Origin: Ornithinimicrobium sp. INDO-MA30-4
GTDB taxonomy: Bacteria > Actinomycetota > Actinomycetes > Actinomycetales > Dermatophilaceae
Direction of reading: 5' to 3'
NCBI RefSeq assembly: GCF_021535045.1
Contig: NZ_CP091056.1
Location: forward strand, 2,604,001 to 2,668,000
Length of the DNA stretch: 64,000 nucleotides
Shown piece after piece: positions 1 through 10,441 of this stretch. Position 1 is the first letter of the stretch. Every line of letters begins with the position of its first letter. The translations under genes were made by a program, and so were the position numbers. The notes beneath the pieces are model-generated. The model did no database searches, was not told the DNA's origin, and saw only the letters and a list, made by a program, of their open reading frames with translations.

Positions 1-1
1 T

Positions 2-181
2 GAATCCAAGCACTCGTACGGCGTGTTCAAGATGAAGTTGAAGTTCAGCACCAAGCGCTACTGGTACCCGGCCTATGACTTGGCGCTCAGCCCGGTCAGC
101 CCAGTGCTGCAAAAGGCACTGAAGGTGCGCAAGCAGTATGTGAACTATCGCTCGCGCGGCACCACTGACGACATTCTGTGA
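2..181 (+). CDS. C-terminal end of an unidentified protein (5' end outside the window)
   Basis: The frame is open from the window edge and ends at TGA 179-181, giving the last 59 residues only. The tail is basic and aromatic (KFSTKRYWYPAYDL early, NYRSRGTTDDIL at the end). It vaguely resembles the C-terminus of FemA/FemX-like aminoacyltransferases, but the match is from memory and weak. It faces mutY convergently, with only one base between the two stop codons. I do not assign a function. Confidence 0.5.
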   Translation, partial: ESKHSYGVFKMKLKFSTKRYWYPAYDLALSPVSPVLQKALKVRKQYVNYRSRGTTDDIL

Positions 182-182
182 C

Positions 183-1064
183 TTAACCGGGGAGCCGGTA
201 ATGCCCTGCGGGAGCTTTCTCGAGTAGTTGATCCGCAAGGAGCGATGCCACACAGCGCTCGCGCTGCTCGGCATCGGCCCAGGCTAGCGAGAGTTGCTCG
301 GCCGGGATTGGCTGATCGCGTGATCGCAGCACCTGCAGCAGGGCACCTCTGCATTGGCGATCGGTGCCATCCCACGCTTGCCCCTTGCGCGGCGGGCCGG
401 CATAGGGCGGATAGCCTGCAGCCCGCCATGCGCAGTGTGAGCGAATCGGGCAGACATCGCACTCGGGGAGCGAGCCTTGCAGACGAGAGCGCCCAACTCC
501 ATGACGCCAGCATTCCAAGCGGCAGCACGTTCGCGATCAGCCGGGACGTTCTCGTGGGCCAATCGCATTTCGGCGCGGTTGAGGCTCATTGCTGGCAGGG
601 CCTCACCGCTGCGAGCCCGAGCCAACACACGGCGGACATTGGTGTCCACGACGGTGGCTGGGTCGCCAAAGCAAAGGCGCTGACCGCGGCTGCGGTGTAT
701 TCACCAATGCCGGGCAACGCGCGCAACTCGACGGGGTCGCGGGGCACACGGCCGTCGTGATCTTGGGCGATCAAGGTTGCTGCGGCGTGTAGGCGAAGGG
801 CCCGGCGTGGATAGCCCAGTCGGCCCCAAGCGCGGACTGCTTCGCCGGAGCTTTCGGCGGCGAGATCACCGGGGTTGGCCAACGGGCCAGCCATTCGTGC
901 CATACCGGCAAGACCCGCACCACGGGAGTTTGCTGCAGCATGATTTCGCTGACGAGAACACCCCAGGGCGAGCAGTCGGCCGCTCGCCACGGCAGGTCGC
1001 GGGCAGCTCGGGAAAACCAGTCGAGCACTTCAGATTGAAGTTGCTCCTCAACTGCGGAAGTCAC
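183..1064 (-). CDS. mutY: A/G-specific adenine glycosylase MutY (three frameshifts)
   Basis: Base-excision glycosylase that removes adenine mispaired with 8-oxoguanine. Seen: N-terminal LPWR, then SEIMLQQTPV, the helix-hairpin-helix loop ALPGIGEYTAAAV, the catalytic VDTNVRRVLAR region and a C-terminal Cys set (CKARSP then CDVCPIRSHC) for a 4Fe-4S cluster. These motifs lie in three frames, with shifts near 872, 668 and 465. Each is repaired by adding one base to a short run (for example TTT to TTTT near 668). Reconstructed length is about 294 residues, usual for the family. The GTG start at 1064 overlaps the disA stop (GTGA), so it is probably the last gene of radA-disA-mutY. Confidence 0.9.
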
Positions 1065-2146
1065 ACGTAGCGCTCGAGGATGCTGGTCTCGGCCAGTCTG
1101 GAAAGCCCTTCGCGGATGGTGCGGGCGCGGTGTTCGCCCACCCCATCGACCTGAGTAAGGTCGCCAACGCCAGCGGCGAGCAGCGCCTGCAACGTGCCAA
1201 AGTGGATGATCAGTCGAGTAGCTACGGCGATGGGCAAGCGGGGCACCTTGCCCAGGAGACGGTAGCCGCAGGGCGACACCGATGTGTCGAGAGCGTCGCT
1301 TTGAGCAGAGAAGCCCATACACCGAGCGACTTGGGCCAAGTCGAGCAGGTCGGGACCAGAAAGCCGACCCAGGCAGGCCAGGACCTCGCTGGGCGAGCGC
1401 TGCGCGCCACCTTGGCCGGTGTAGTCGCGGGCGACCAACTCACGGTCATTGCCAATCCCGCCGGTGAGCTCGGCCAATTGCAGGCTGATGAGGCGTCCAT
1501 CGACGCCCAACTCCACGGCGTACTGCTCGATCTCACGGCTGATGCGGCTGACCATCTCGAGGCGTTGCAGCACACTGGCGACATCACGCACCGTGACCAA
1601 GTCTTCGATCTCCAGGGCTGACAAGGAGCCCGCAACCTCATCAAAGCGGGAGCGGTAACGCTCTAGGGTCTGCAGGGCTTGGTTAGAGCGCGCCAAAATC
1701 TGACCTGAGTCTTCAAGGACATAACGAACGTCGCCGACGTAGATAGCAACGATGGCCATCGACTGGCTGACTGACACCACTGGGTGACGAGTCTGTTTGG
1801 CCACTCGCTCTGCGGTGCGGTGCCGGGTGCCGCTCTCGCGCGTCTCGATCGTGGGGTCGGGCACGAGTTGGGTGGCTGCGCGGACGATTTTGCTGCCGGC
1901 ACGGTCGAGCACGATCGCGCCGTCCATCTTGGCTAGCTCACGCAAGCGGGTAGCAGAAAACTCGATGTCTAACTGGAAGCCACCCGTGCTGATGGCGGTG
2001 ACGGCGTCGTCGTCGCCCAAGACGATCATGGCGCCGGTGCGCCCTCGCAAGATGCGGTCCAGCCCGTCACGCAAATCGGTGCCGGGGGCAATAGCAGCAA
2101 TGACCGAGCGCAGGACTTCCTGGTCTGTGGGCCCTTCGTTGCTCAT
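1061..2146 (-). CDS. disA: Diadenylate cyclase DisA, DNA integrity scanning protein
   Basis: Makes cyclic di-AMP from two ATP and scans DNA branch structures through its C-terminal domain. The 361-residue frame is intact. The DAC domain occupies about residues 1-150, with the hallmark DGAIVLD and RHRTAERVAKQ motifs. A helical linker follows, then a C-terminal helix-hairpin-helix (VDGVGEHRARTIREGL). The start at 2146 gives the typical DisA N-terminus; upstream in-frame codons are not conserved-looking. It sits between radA and mutY, the usual actinobacterial DNA-repair neighbourhood. It is the only c-di-AMP synthase seen here and has a likely target RNA in this same window (42162-42345). Confidence 0.95.
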   Translation of the reverse strand: MSNEGPTDQEVLRSVIAAIAPGTDLRDGLDRILRGRTGAMIVLGDDDAVTAISTGGFQLDIEFSATRLRELAKMDGAIVLDRAGSKIVRAATQLVPDPTIETRESGTRHRTAERVAKQTRHPVVSVSQSMAIVAIYVGDVRYVLEDSGQILARSNQALQTLERYRSRFDEVAGSLSALEIEDLVTVRDVASVLQRLEMVSRISREIEQYAVELGVDGRLISLQLAELTGGIGNDRELVARDYTGQGGAQRSPSEVLACLGRLSGPDLLDLAQVARCMGFSAQSDALDTSVSPCGYRLLGKVPRLPIAVATRLIIHFGTLQALLAAGVGDLTQVDGVGEHRARTIREGLSRLAETSILERYV

Positions 2147-2263
2147 CCATCCCCGCTTTGCCGTGACGCTGTGTGCGAATAATGCCGTCGAAGAGTGATC
2201 GGAGCCCACACAGTATTGCTGCAATCGTACCGGCCCGTAACTAGTGGGCCACGTGCGTAGCGG

Positions 2264-3632
2264 TCACGATCCGGTTAAGCCCAATTGAATCGCCTCGGGC
2301 AAGGTGCTGGCCTCAATCACTCGCATGTTTTTAGGCGCGTCGCCCTCGGACATCGAGCCAGCGGGCACGATGGCTCGGCGATAGCCAATCCGCGCTGCCT
2401 CAGCGAGTCGCCGGGGCGCTCCGGTGACTGGGCGAAGGTCGCCCGCCAGCCCCACTTCCCCGAAGGCCACGAGGCCCTGGGGGAGCGCGCGATCAAGCTT
2501 GGCGCCGGCCACCGAGAGGGCCACAGCCAAGTCCGTCGCAGGCTCGCCTAGACGAACCCCGCCGACCGTGGAGGCATAGCAGTCAGCCCCGTTGACGTCG
2601 AGGCCTGCACGGCGGGTGAGCACGGCGAGCACCATGGCCAACCTTGAGGAATCGAGCCCACTGGTGGTGCGCCGGGGCTGCCACCGGTGGAGTCGGTCAC
2701 CAGAGCTTGAACCTCTGCAACCAGGGCCTGCGGCCCTCTAAAGTCACGGTCACACACGTCCCCGCCACGGGGCGATCTCGGCTGGTGAGAAAGAGTGCAC
2801 TGGGGTCGGCGAGCCCAACAATGCCAGTATCGCCCATGTCGAAACAGCCGACTTCATCGGTGGGGCCGTAGCGGTTCTTAATTGCGCGCACCAAACGCAA
2901 CCGCGAGTGACGCTCACCCTCAAACTGAATCACCACATCGACGAGGTGCTCTAGGGCTCGAGGCCCGGCAATTGAGCCGTCCTTGGTGACGTGGCCGATT
3001 AGCAGCGCGGAGATGTTGTTGGCCTTGGCTGCCTGAATCAAAGCGGAGGCAACCTCGCGGATCTGCCCCACGTTGCCAGCAGCGCCATCGATCTGGGAAC
3101 TGGCCAAGGTCTGAACTGAGTCGACCACCAGCAGGCTTGGATTAACTTGATCCAGCAAGCCCAGAGCTGCGCCCAAATCAGTCTCTGATGCGAGAAACAA
3201 ATTCGGTGCTAGCGCATCAATGCGCTGTGCTCGGAGTTTGACCTGAGCCGCGGACTCTTCGCCTGACACGTAGAGAACAGTGTGTCCGGCACGCGCAGCC
3301 CGTGCCGCCACCTCGAGGGCCAGAGTGGACTTGCCAATGCCAGGCTCCCCAGCCATGAGGAGCACTGCACCTGGCACCAGGCCGCCGCCCAATACGCGAT
3401 CAAACTCGCCGACTCCTGTGCTGGTGGCCCTGGCGACGTCAGCGTCGACGTCTGCAATCGGCAGTGCCGGGCGTGAAGGGGCTGCAGCAGCCGTGCGGAC
3501 AGTCATGGCGTTTGTCTCGCTGACGGTGCCCCACGCTTGGCACTCGCCACACTTGCCGACCCATTTCAGGGTGGTCCAACCGCAGTCAGTGCAACGAAAG
3601 CTAGGGCGTGCGGATGATGAACGTGAAGCCAT
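2264..3632 (-). CDS. radA: DNA repair protein RadA (two frameshifts)
   Basis: RecA-like branch-migration helicase used in recombinational repair. Seen: N-terminal C4 zinc finger (CTDCGWT then CGEC), Walker A GEPGIGKST around residue 100, a Walker-B-like LLVVDSVQTL, and the RadA signature KNRYG (usually KNRFG). A Lon-protease-like C-terminal domain (TVGGVRLGEPATDLAVAL) follows. The last third is spread over two other frames, with shifts near 2735 and 2655. Reconstructed length is about 456 residues, normal for RadA. The start at 3632 is the first Met before the zinc finger. disA follows on the same strand after about 117 bases. Confidence 0.93.
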
Positions 3633-3736
3633 AGTTAGAGACTAGGTTCAGCCACCGACATACCTTGCTCCGGCCCTTCGAATTTTGCTAGGCAATGAGG
3701 AGCGCCTGAATGAGGTCGCTGCAGATGCCAGGAGGC

Positions 3737-4539
3737 TTAAGCCTTCAGGGCTGCTTCGGTAGCGTGGTGGACAAACACGGGTAGCAAAGTGCGTCCATTG
3801 GGCGCCTTCCTGGCATGCGGCGCGGGCATTGCTTCGGCGCACAGCCTAGCCAACTCTTCATACGCGGCCAGGCCCATTAACTCTACGAGCTCGTCCCGCA
3901 ATGACAGGTACACCGGATCCGCCCCGGTGTGAGCACCCGGTTGCCCCGTGCAATACCAATCAAGCTCGTGTCCCCGGGCCCCCAGCCGCGACGGTCATAT
4001 TCACCAATGCTGATCTCCAGGTATGACGTGTCGTCGGGCAACTCCACGGTGCGGTAGGTCCGTCGGATCGGCAACTGCCAACAGACGTCCGGCTTCATCG
4101 TCAGTGGCGGCACATCTGCCCGCATCGCCACCTGGTGAAGAGCGCAGCCAGCGCCCTGAGCAAAGCCGGGCCGGTTGAGAAAGATGCAGGCCCCGTCAAC
4201 GACTTTCGTCGAGGCGTCATCTCCATCCACATCGAGCCAGAAGCCGTCTCGGCCCGAATCGTGCAACTGCCACTCATCAGGCCCTAAGCCCTCGACAACG
4301 CTGCTGACACGATCGATGTCGTCCTGATCGGTGAAATGCGCGCCCAGGGTGCAGCAGCCATCGTCAGGGCGCTCGTCGTAGATGCCGGGACACCCTTGGC
4401 CAAAAATGCAGTTGTAGTAAGAGGTCAGCCACGTGAGGTCACATCTCAGGCGCTGGTCGGAGTCAGCGGGATCCTCAAACTCAACCCACCAGCGGGGTGC
4501 GTTGAGGTCGACTTCGGGGGCAAAGTCAGCACTGGGCAT
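3737..4539 (-). CDS. Conserved cysteine-rich protein, possible metal-chelating (one frameshift)
   Basis: Function unknown. About 267 residues after repair. Eight or more cysteines lie in conserved-looking contexts ([47 protein letters not shown]), which suggests binding of zinc or an iron centre, somewhat like YkgJ-type cysteine clusters. The predicted frame derails near 3921 where CCCC (GGGG on the coding strand) needs one more base. With it the protein continues to a natural end ([15 protein letters not shown], ending [10 protein letters not shown] and TAA at 3737). It is divergent from the isomerase gene with a 31-base gap, so the two promoters must overlap. Confidence 0.75.
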
Positions 4540-4570
4540 ATCAACAGCCTAAGCGGCTAGCCTGGGCCAC

Positions 4571-5371
4571 ATGGCAAACCGGGATATCCCCATCCACCTG
4601 TCCACGTCCGCGGTCTATCCGAACAACGCCGCATACGGCTTCGAGTTGGCGCAACGGCTTGGCTACGACGGCGTTGAGATCATGGTGTGGACCGATCCGG
4701 TGACCCAAGAGGCCGGCGTTCTTAAGAATCTCTGTGAACTCCACGAGTTAACGATTGGTGCCATCCATGCGCCGACGTTGTTGTTGGCACAGCGACTTTG
4801 GGGCTGGGACCCGTGGGGCAAGATCGACCGTTCGATCGAGTTAGCCCACGAGGTTGGTGCCGGCTGTGTCGTCTTGCATCCGCCCTTTCGGTGGCAGCGC
4901 GGCTATGCCGAAGAGTTTGTCGCAGGAGTGGCTCAGCGTGAGGCAGCCACCGGGATGGTGTTGGCTGTGGAGAACATGTTCCCGTGGCGGGCTGCGGGTC
5001 GTGAGATGCAGGCCTACCTGCCTGACCACGACCCAACAAGCCAGGACTACGCACATATGACCCTGGATATCTCGCACGCGGCAACTGCAGGCACTGATTC
5101 CATTGACCTGTTGAACCGCATTGGCGACCGGCTATCGCACATTCACCTAGGCGATTCGTTCGGCAGTTTCAAAGACGAGCACTTGGTGCCCGGTCGCGGA
5201 TCACAGCCCTGTGCCGAGGTGCTCGAGCAACTTGTTGCCAACGACTTCGGTGGCATCGTTACCCTTGAAGTCGGCACTCGAACCGTGGGGCGCAAGCAGC
5301 GAGAGATCGATTTAGCCGAGTCGCTCGCGTTCGCCCGAGCGCACCTGGGTCGGGTTGACGCGTCAGCGTAG
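4571..5371 (+). CDS. Sugar phosphate isomerase/epimerase-like TIM-barrel protein
   Basis: Intact, 266 residues. The fold is that of the xylose isomerase-like / AP endonuclease 2 superfamily: an N-terminal strand with STSAVYP, metal-ligand-type residues in VLHPPF, AVENMFPW, LDISHA and HIHLGDS, and a C-terminal TLEVGTR. These Glu/Asp/His positions fit a divalent metal centre. The substrate cannot be told from sequence. It precedes the proline genes with about 65 bases between; no functional link is evident. Confidence 0.85.
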   Translation: MANRDIPIHLSTSAVYPNNAAYGFELAQRLGYDGVEIMVWTDPVTQEAGVLKNLCELHELTIGAIHAPTLLLAQRLWGWDPWGKIDRSIELAHEVGAGCVVLHPPFRWQRGYAEEFVAGVAQREAATGMVLAVENMFPWRAAGREMQAYLPDHDPTSQDYAHMTLDISHAATAGTDSIDLLNRIGDRLSHIHLGDSFGSFKDEHLVPGRGSQPCAEVLEQLVANDFGGIVTLEVGTRTVGRKQREIDLAESLAFARAHLGRVDASA

Positions 5372-5436
5372 GGGTGAAATACACCCGACGGGGGACCGGG
5401 GTGCAAACAGAGCGCTATAGGCCGTAATCTGTGCCA

Positions 5437-6399
5437 ATGGACCTCGGTGTACTAGACCCAGCGAACTTGATGCGGCAGGGCCTTTTCGTGGCGGCCCGTA
5501 ACGATCAGTTGCGGACGGTGGTTGAGCAAGCTCCCATCAGCCGCGATGTCGTCAAGCGCTTTGTGGCTGGTGAAGCTAACGAAGACGTGGTGAAGGTGAC
5601 GGGCGAGTTGCTCGACTCAGGTCGCCTCGCCACTATCGACTTTTGGGCGAGGACACCCTCGACATCGAGATGGCGCGGCATACCCGAGACAGTTATCTGG
5701 AGCTGCTGTCCCAACTGTCCGCTGACGGTCAGGCGGCCAACGGTCGCGCCGAGGTGTCTCTCAAGCTCAGTGCGCTGGGGCAGGCCCTTGGTGACGATGG
5801 CTATCAAATGTCGCTGGACTTTGCTCGGGAGATTTGTGAGGCGGCGCAAGCGGCCGGCACCACCGTGACCCTCGACATGGAGGACTACACCACCACCGAT
5901 GCCACCCTGTCGGCGCTGCGCGAACTGCGCGAGACCTATCCCTGGGTCGGTGCCGTCATCCAGAGTTATCTCTACCGCAGCGAAGAGGACTGCCGTGCCT
6001 TGGCATCCGAAGGTAGCCGTGTGCGTCTCTGCAAGGGTGCCTACAAGCAGCCTGAGTCGGTCGCTTACCAGGACAAGGCTGAGGTCGATAAGTCTTACGT
6101 GCGCTGCCTCAAGGTGCTGATGGAGGGCGAGGGCTATCCAATGGTGGCAACCCACGACCCCGCATGGTGGAGATCGCCGGCGTGCTGGCCGATCGCAACG
6201 GACGCGACGCCGACTCCTTCGAATACCAAATGCTGCTGGGTATCCGGCCCGATGAGCAGGTTCGATTAGCCAACACCGGCGCGAAGGTCCGGGTCTACAC
6301 CCCTACGGCGAAGAGTGGTACGGCTACCTCGTCCGCCGGATGGCCGAGCGTCCAGCCAACATGGCCTTCTTCCTGCGCGCGCTCGCGACCAAGGGCTAG
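5437..6399 (+). CDS. Proline dehydrogenase (three frameshifts)
   Basis: Oxidises proline to pyrroline-5-carboxylate with FAD, the first step of proline catabolism. Reconstructed about 321 residues, the size of stand-alone monofunctional enzymes. Seen: VSLKLSALGQ, TLDMEDYTTTD, VIQSYLYRSEEDC, RLCKGAYKQPESVAY, MVATHDP, the late FEYQMLLGIRPDEQ and the substrate-pocket YLVRRMAERPAN. Shifts lie near 5643, 6163 and 6300. ATG 5437 is chosen over an in-frame GTG two codons upstream. Only 3 bases separate its stop from proC, so the two genes are probably cotranscribed. This pairs degradation with the last step of proline synthesis, which is an unusual juxtaposition. Confidence 0.92.
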
Positions 6400-6402
6400 T
6401 TG

Positions 6403-7207
6403 ATGCGTATTGCTGTCCTTGGCGTTGGTGTCATGGGAGCGACTCTGCTGTCCGCCTTGATCCGTGCTGGTCAAGACCCTGCCGATGTGGCGGTCAGTGA
6501 CAAGATGGCGGCTCGCACCGCCGAAGTCGCGACCGAGTTTGGCGTGACTGGGACAACTCCCGACCAGGCAGTCCTAGACGCAGATATCGTCATCATCGCG
6601 GTTAAACCCCAGGATATGCCCGGCTTGCTGGCCCAATGCCACGCAAACGTGTCGAGCGATGCCCTCGTGCTCTCCATCGCAGCCGGAATCAGCACTGATT
6701 ACCTCGAGGACAGGTTGCCTGCTGGCACCTCGGTGGTTCGGGTCATGCCCAACACTCCAGCACTCGTTGACCAGGCAATGTCGGCGCTGGCTTCGGGGCA
6801 ACACTGCACCGAGGAGCATATGACACAGGCCGAAGATCTGCTTGCCACGGTGGGCAAGGTGGTGGTGCTGGATGAGGGCCACATGGACGCGGTGACGGCC
6901 ATCAGTGGCAGCGGTCCCGCCTACATTTTTATGTGGTCGAGGCGATGATCGAAGCAGGGGTCCTGCTCGGGTTGCCTCGGGCGACGGCAACGGAGCTGTC
7001 AGTGCAGACCTTGTTTGGCGCCGCGACCATGTTGCGCGAGACCGGCCAGCACCCAACAGTGTTGCGGGAGCAAGTTTCTTCCCCGGAGGCACGAGCGTCG
7101 CGGCGCTGCGCCAACTGGAGGATCACAAGGTTCGAGCCGCTTTTATGTCGGCGATGGAGGCCGCGGCCAAACGCTCAGCGGAACTATCCTCCGGTAGTTT
7201 GTCCTAG
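6403..7207 (+). CDS. proC: Pyrroline-5-carboxylate reductase (two frameshifts)
   Basis: Final enzyme of proline biosynthesis, reducing P5C with NAD(P)H. Seen: Rossmann start [42 protein letters not shown], the family signature [11 protein letters not shown], and in the other frames [15 protein letters not shown] and [15 protein letters not shown]. Shifts near 6933 and 7080 break the C-terminal dimerisation domain. Repaired length is about 269 residues, normal for ProC. ATG 6403 is used; the upstream TTG adds one residue only. Confidence 0.93.
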
Positions 7208-7273
7208 CCAAATCACCAAAAGTTCACCCGCCAAAGGGGTAACACCAAGACAGTATGTGGGAGAGTAACCGTT

Positions 7274-7813
7274 ATGACTGAAATCACTGTGCGCCGGTTG
7301 ACCGAAGAGGACTGGGCTGAATACCGCGCCCTTCGCCTGCGATCTTTGAGTGAATCTCCGGAAGCATTCGTGGCCTCTGCCGAGGAAGAAGAGGACTACC
7401 CCGAAGAGCGTTGGCGTGGTCGGATGACCAGGTCACAGCGCCTGCTGGCATCGACTGAGTCTGAAGCGGTAGGGGTCGCATCAATCGGCACTGAGAACAC
7501 TGCAGAAGACCACATCGGTGAACTCTTCGGTCTGTGGGTGAGCCCGTCTGCCCGCGGCACCGGTGTTGCCCGCCGACTCCTGGAGGCCGCGGCCAACGCA
7601 GCCCGCGAGGACAACCTGACCCACTTGGCCTACTGGGTAGGCACCGACAATGGCCGGGCAGTGGCTTTCGCTAGCAGCTTCGGTTTCCGACCCACCGATA
7701 ACCGTCGCCCGATGGAAATCCGCGGCGCAGACGTCGACGACGAGGACGCCGAAGAGATGGCCATGGTCCTGCCTCTGGGCTCCTCGTCGGGCAATATCCC
7801 CACCAGCCTCTAG
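7274..7813 (+). CDS. GNAT-family N-acetyltransferase
   Basis: Intact, 179 residues. GNAT fold with the acetyl-CoA loop in ARGTGVARRLLEAA and a preceding beta strand ELFGLWVSP; the C-terminal half contains LAYWVGTDNGRAVAFASSFGF, typical of the domain. The N-terminus has an acidic patch (EEEEDYPEERW). The acceptor substrate is unknown. It stands alone between proC and the convergent trkA. A GGCTGG/CCAGCC hairpin at 7828-7853 overlaps the trkA stop and could terminate either gene. Confidence 0.85.
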   Translation: MTEITVRRLTEEDWAEYRALRLRSLSESPEAFVASAEEEEDYPEERWRGRMTRSQRLLASTESEAVGVASIGTENTAEDHIGELFGLWVSPSARGTGVARRLLEAAANAAREDNLTHLAYWVGTDNGRAVAFASSFGFRPTDNRRPMEIRGADVDDEDAEEMAMVLPLGSSSGNIPTSL

Positions 7814-7837
7814 GGGCCAGTGGGGAGGGCTGGTCGC

Positions 7838-8505
7838 TTAGGGGCGGCCAGCCAACTGTTCAATGTGTTTGCTGGGGCCAGACACAATCATGATGTGGTG
7901 CTGTCCAACCTTGGTCTCGGGGACAGCGTGGGTGAAATCTTCACCGGGGGCTTTGACGCCAACAACAGTGACGCCGTACTTCTTGCGAATGTCGGTCTCG
8001 CCCAAGGTGAAGCCGATCATCTCCTGCGGCGGGCGCATTTTGACGATGGCATAACCATCCTCAAACTCGATGTAGCCCTCCATCTTGTCGTTCACCAGGT
8101 GGGCTACCCGGCCACCGGCTTCAGCTTCGGGGAAAACGACGTGGTGCACGCCGATGCGCTCCAGCAGCCGAGCGTGCTCCACACTGACGGCCTTGGCCCA
8201 GATGGCCGGCACGCCAGCGTCGACGAGGTTGCCAGCGGTCAGCAGCGAGCCCTCAATGTTGGTGCCGATCCCCACCACGGCAACTCGGAAGTCCTGTGGC
8301 TTGGCTTTGCGCAACTCTTCGGGGTCGGTGGAGTCCAAGACCTGCACCCGGACTAGCTTGCGGGAGTAGCGCTCGGCGACTTCACCGTTGCTCTCTGCCG
8401 CGTGGACTCGGTAGCCAAGACGATCCATCTCCAGGGCGGCGGCCGCGCCAATCGACCCAAGCCAATGACCAAAATGTCTTCGTCAAACAGCCTATGCCTG
8501 CTCAT
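7838..8505 (-). CDS. TrkA/KtrA-type potassium uptake regulator, RCK domains (one frameshift)
   Basis: Cytoplasmic gating subunit for a Trk/Ktr potassium channel. About 222 residues: RCK_N Rossmann domain (ILVIGLGR then, after repair, a Gly/Ala-rich helix and MDRLGYRVHAAE), VGIGTNIEGSLL, and a C-terminal RCK_C domain (DIRKKYGVTVVGVK). The shift at about 8447 is a lost T (TT for TTT), which turns GRFGAAAALE into GRLARPPPWR. No TrkH/KtrB membrane partner lies next to it. RCK_C domains of this class are known c-di-AMP receptors, which is relevant because disA is in the same window. Confidence 0.9.
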
Positions 8506-8566
8506 TGATGCCTCCTGGTAGCGCCGATGTGTCTCATGCCGATTTCTATTCGCTAGCGTAGGTGCC

Positions 8567-9749
8567 ATGATCCACACCAAAGTCGTCTGGGACCAGGGTT
8601 TCACGGCCTACGACTTTGGCCCTGGGCACCCAATGCACCCACTTCGATTAGACCTCACTGCGGCGCTTTGCGAAGAGTTGGGACTATTTGGGGCCGAGGG
8701 GGTTTCAGTCAGCCCACCGGATCCGGTCACGGACAAACACCTCAGTTCGGTGCATACTCGAGCCTTGATCGACACCGTGCAGCGGTTTTCCGCCGACCCA
8801 TATAGCGGCCGGGCGCGCAATGGCATCGGCGATGAGGAAACACCTGCTTTCGCCGGTATGCATGAAGCTAGCTCGCTGCAGGTGGGTGGCACTCTCGCAG
8901 CGGTGCGCTCAGTGTGGACCGGGGCTACCGAGCACGCCGTGAACTTCGCGGGTGGGCTGCACCACGCAATGGCCGACCGATCGGGTGGCTTCTGTGTTTA
9001 CAACGACATCGCCGTCGGCATCCAGTGGCTGCTGGACCAGGGCGCAAAGCGTGTCCTCTATCTGGATCTCGATGTCCATCATGGCGATGGCGTTGAATCG
9101 ATCTTTGGAACGACCCCGGGTGATGACGATTTCGTTGCACGAAACAGGGGCGGCGCTTTATCCCGGAAGCGGCTTCCCAGGGGACACAGGTGGCCGCAAG
9201 GCGCCCGATACTGCGGTCAACGTCGCCCTGCCTTCGCATACTGGCGATGCTGGCTGGTTGCGTGCCTTCCAAGCCGTGGTCCCAGCAATGGTGGCGGCCT
9301 TTGAGCCCGAGATCATCGTGAGCCAACATGGTTGCGATTCGCACTTTGCCGACCCGCTGGCCACCCTCTCGCTCTCTATTGATGGCATGAAGCAGGCCTA
9401 TGAGTGGGTCGATGCGCTGGCTCATGAGCACACGGGCGGAAAGTGGGTCGCGCTTGGGGGTGGAGGCTATGAGGTCGTGCAGGTTGTGCCGCGGGCGTGG
9501 ACACACGGTTGCTATCGCGGCCCATCAGCCCATTGATCTGCAAGCACCCACGCCGCCGGAATGGCAGCGGCATGTGCGCGAGACGCTTTCTGTCGAGCCG
9601 CCCGCCCTCATGGGCGACCTAGGCGGGGTCACGATTGACTTTGGTGACTGGGCCCAGGGTATAACCCCGAAGACGGCGTGGACTCCGCCGTGATGGCAAC
9701 ACGCAAGGCAGTCTTTCCGGGGTGGGGGCTCGACCCGTTCTTCGACTAG
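8567..9749 (+). CDS. Histone deacetylase-family protein, AcuC-like (three frameshifts)
   Basis: Zinc-dependent deacetylase of the HDAC/AcuC superfamily, which in bacteria removes acetyl groups from proteins such as acetyl-CoA synthetase. Seen: PGHPMHPLR, the His pair in GGLHHAM, CVYNDIAVGIQ, DLDVHHGDGV (metal ligands), then in a second frame SLHETGAALYPG and VSQHGCDSHFADPLA, and in the third the C-terminus ending VFPGWGLDPFFD. Shifts near 9125, 9505 and 9662. The reconstructed protein is about 394 residues, normal for AcuC. It is divergent from trkA. Confidence 0.92.
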
Positions 9750-9928
9750 CCAAATGGCACTTCTGTGATTCGTCGCACATTTAGACTGCGCCTGCGTGTC
9801 GCGATGGACAACATGAAGATTGGACTTTCCCAATAGCCACGTTTGCCTCTATGGTTACGGGGCACGCAGGAATTGCTGAATTCGTGGTGCCACGACAGTG
9901 GCCCAGAACAACAAGACGGGAACCGTCC

Positions 9929-10129
9929 ATGGCTGAGGACCGCCAAGTGGCAGAGATGAACTTCATGACAGTGGCCGAAGTGGCCGCTTTGATGCGCGTC
10001 TCCAAGATGACGGTGTACCGCTTGGTGCACAACAATGAGTTGCCCGCCGTGCGTGTGGGGCGCTCATTTCGCGTCCCCCGCCAAGCTGTTGACGACTACC
10101 TCAACGAGTCGTACCACGGCACTGCCTGA
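9929..10129 (+). CDS. Small helix-turn-helix DNA-binding protein (excisionase/MerR-like)
   Basis: Intact, 66 residues. A single winged-HTH of the excisionase/BldC-like class: MTVAEVAALMRVSKMTVYRL for the helices and VGRSFRVPRQAVDDYL for the wing. Such genes commonly precede the bS22 ribosomal protein gene in actinobacteria, as here (175 bases downstream). ATG 9929 is preferred over upstream GTG codons because the protein then starts just before the conserved domain. Its DNA target is unknown. Confidence 0.85.
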   Translation: MAEDRQVAEMNFMTVAEVAALMRVSKMTVYRLVHNNELPAVRVGRSFRVPRQAVDDYLNESYHGTA

Positions 10130-10304
10130 GTGAAGCCTCGCCGCCTGCGCTAACGCTGCATTTGAGGCAGCACCAGCCGGACAGGTAAGGTGAGCCGACT
10201 TATCCCGCTGGGGCACGGACATACGTGTCGTGCCTGTGCGGGTCGACCAGCACCAAGTGTCGCCGTCGCGCGATGCACCTCGAGACGAAAGCCACGGTTC
10301 ACAC

Positions 10305-10403
10305 ATGGGTTCTGTGATCAAGAAGCGCCGCAAGCGGATGGCAAAGAAGAAGCACCGCAAACTGCTGCGCAAGACGCGTCACCAGCGTCGCAACAAGAAG
10401 TAA
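10305..10403 (+). CDS. Small ribosomal subunit protein bS22 (AURKAIP1/COX24-domain)
   Basis: A 32-residue, extremely basic protein: MGSVIKKRRKRMAKKKH, then a second basic helix ending HQRRNKK. It matches the actinobacterial ribosomal protein described as bS22 and annotated AURKAIP1/COX24-domain. It is a known component of actinobacterial 30S subunits, bound near the decoding region. It is intact and followed by a strong hairpin terminator at 10442-10471. Its presence is one of the better taxonomic clues in the window. Confidence 0.93.
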   Translation: MGSVIKKRRKRMAKKKHRKLLRKTRHQRRNKK

Positions 10404-10441
10404 CTCGGCTCTACCACTAGGGACCGATGTTTAGACACGTA

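Noticed and set aside
3640..3736. Small gene between radA and the Cys-rich protein
   Set aside because: The ORF there is a shadow of the frameshifted C-terminus of the Cys-rich gene.
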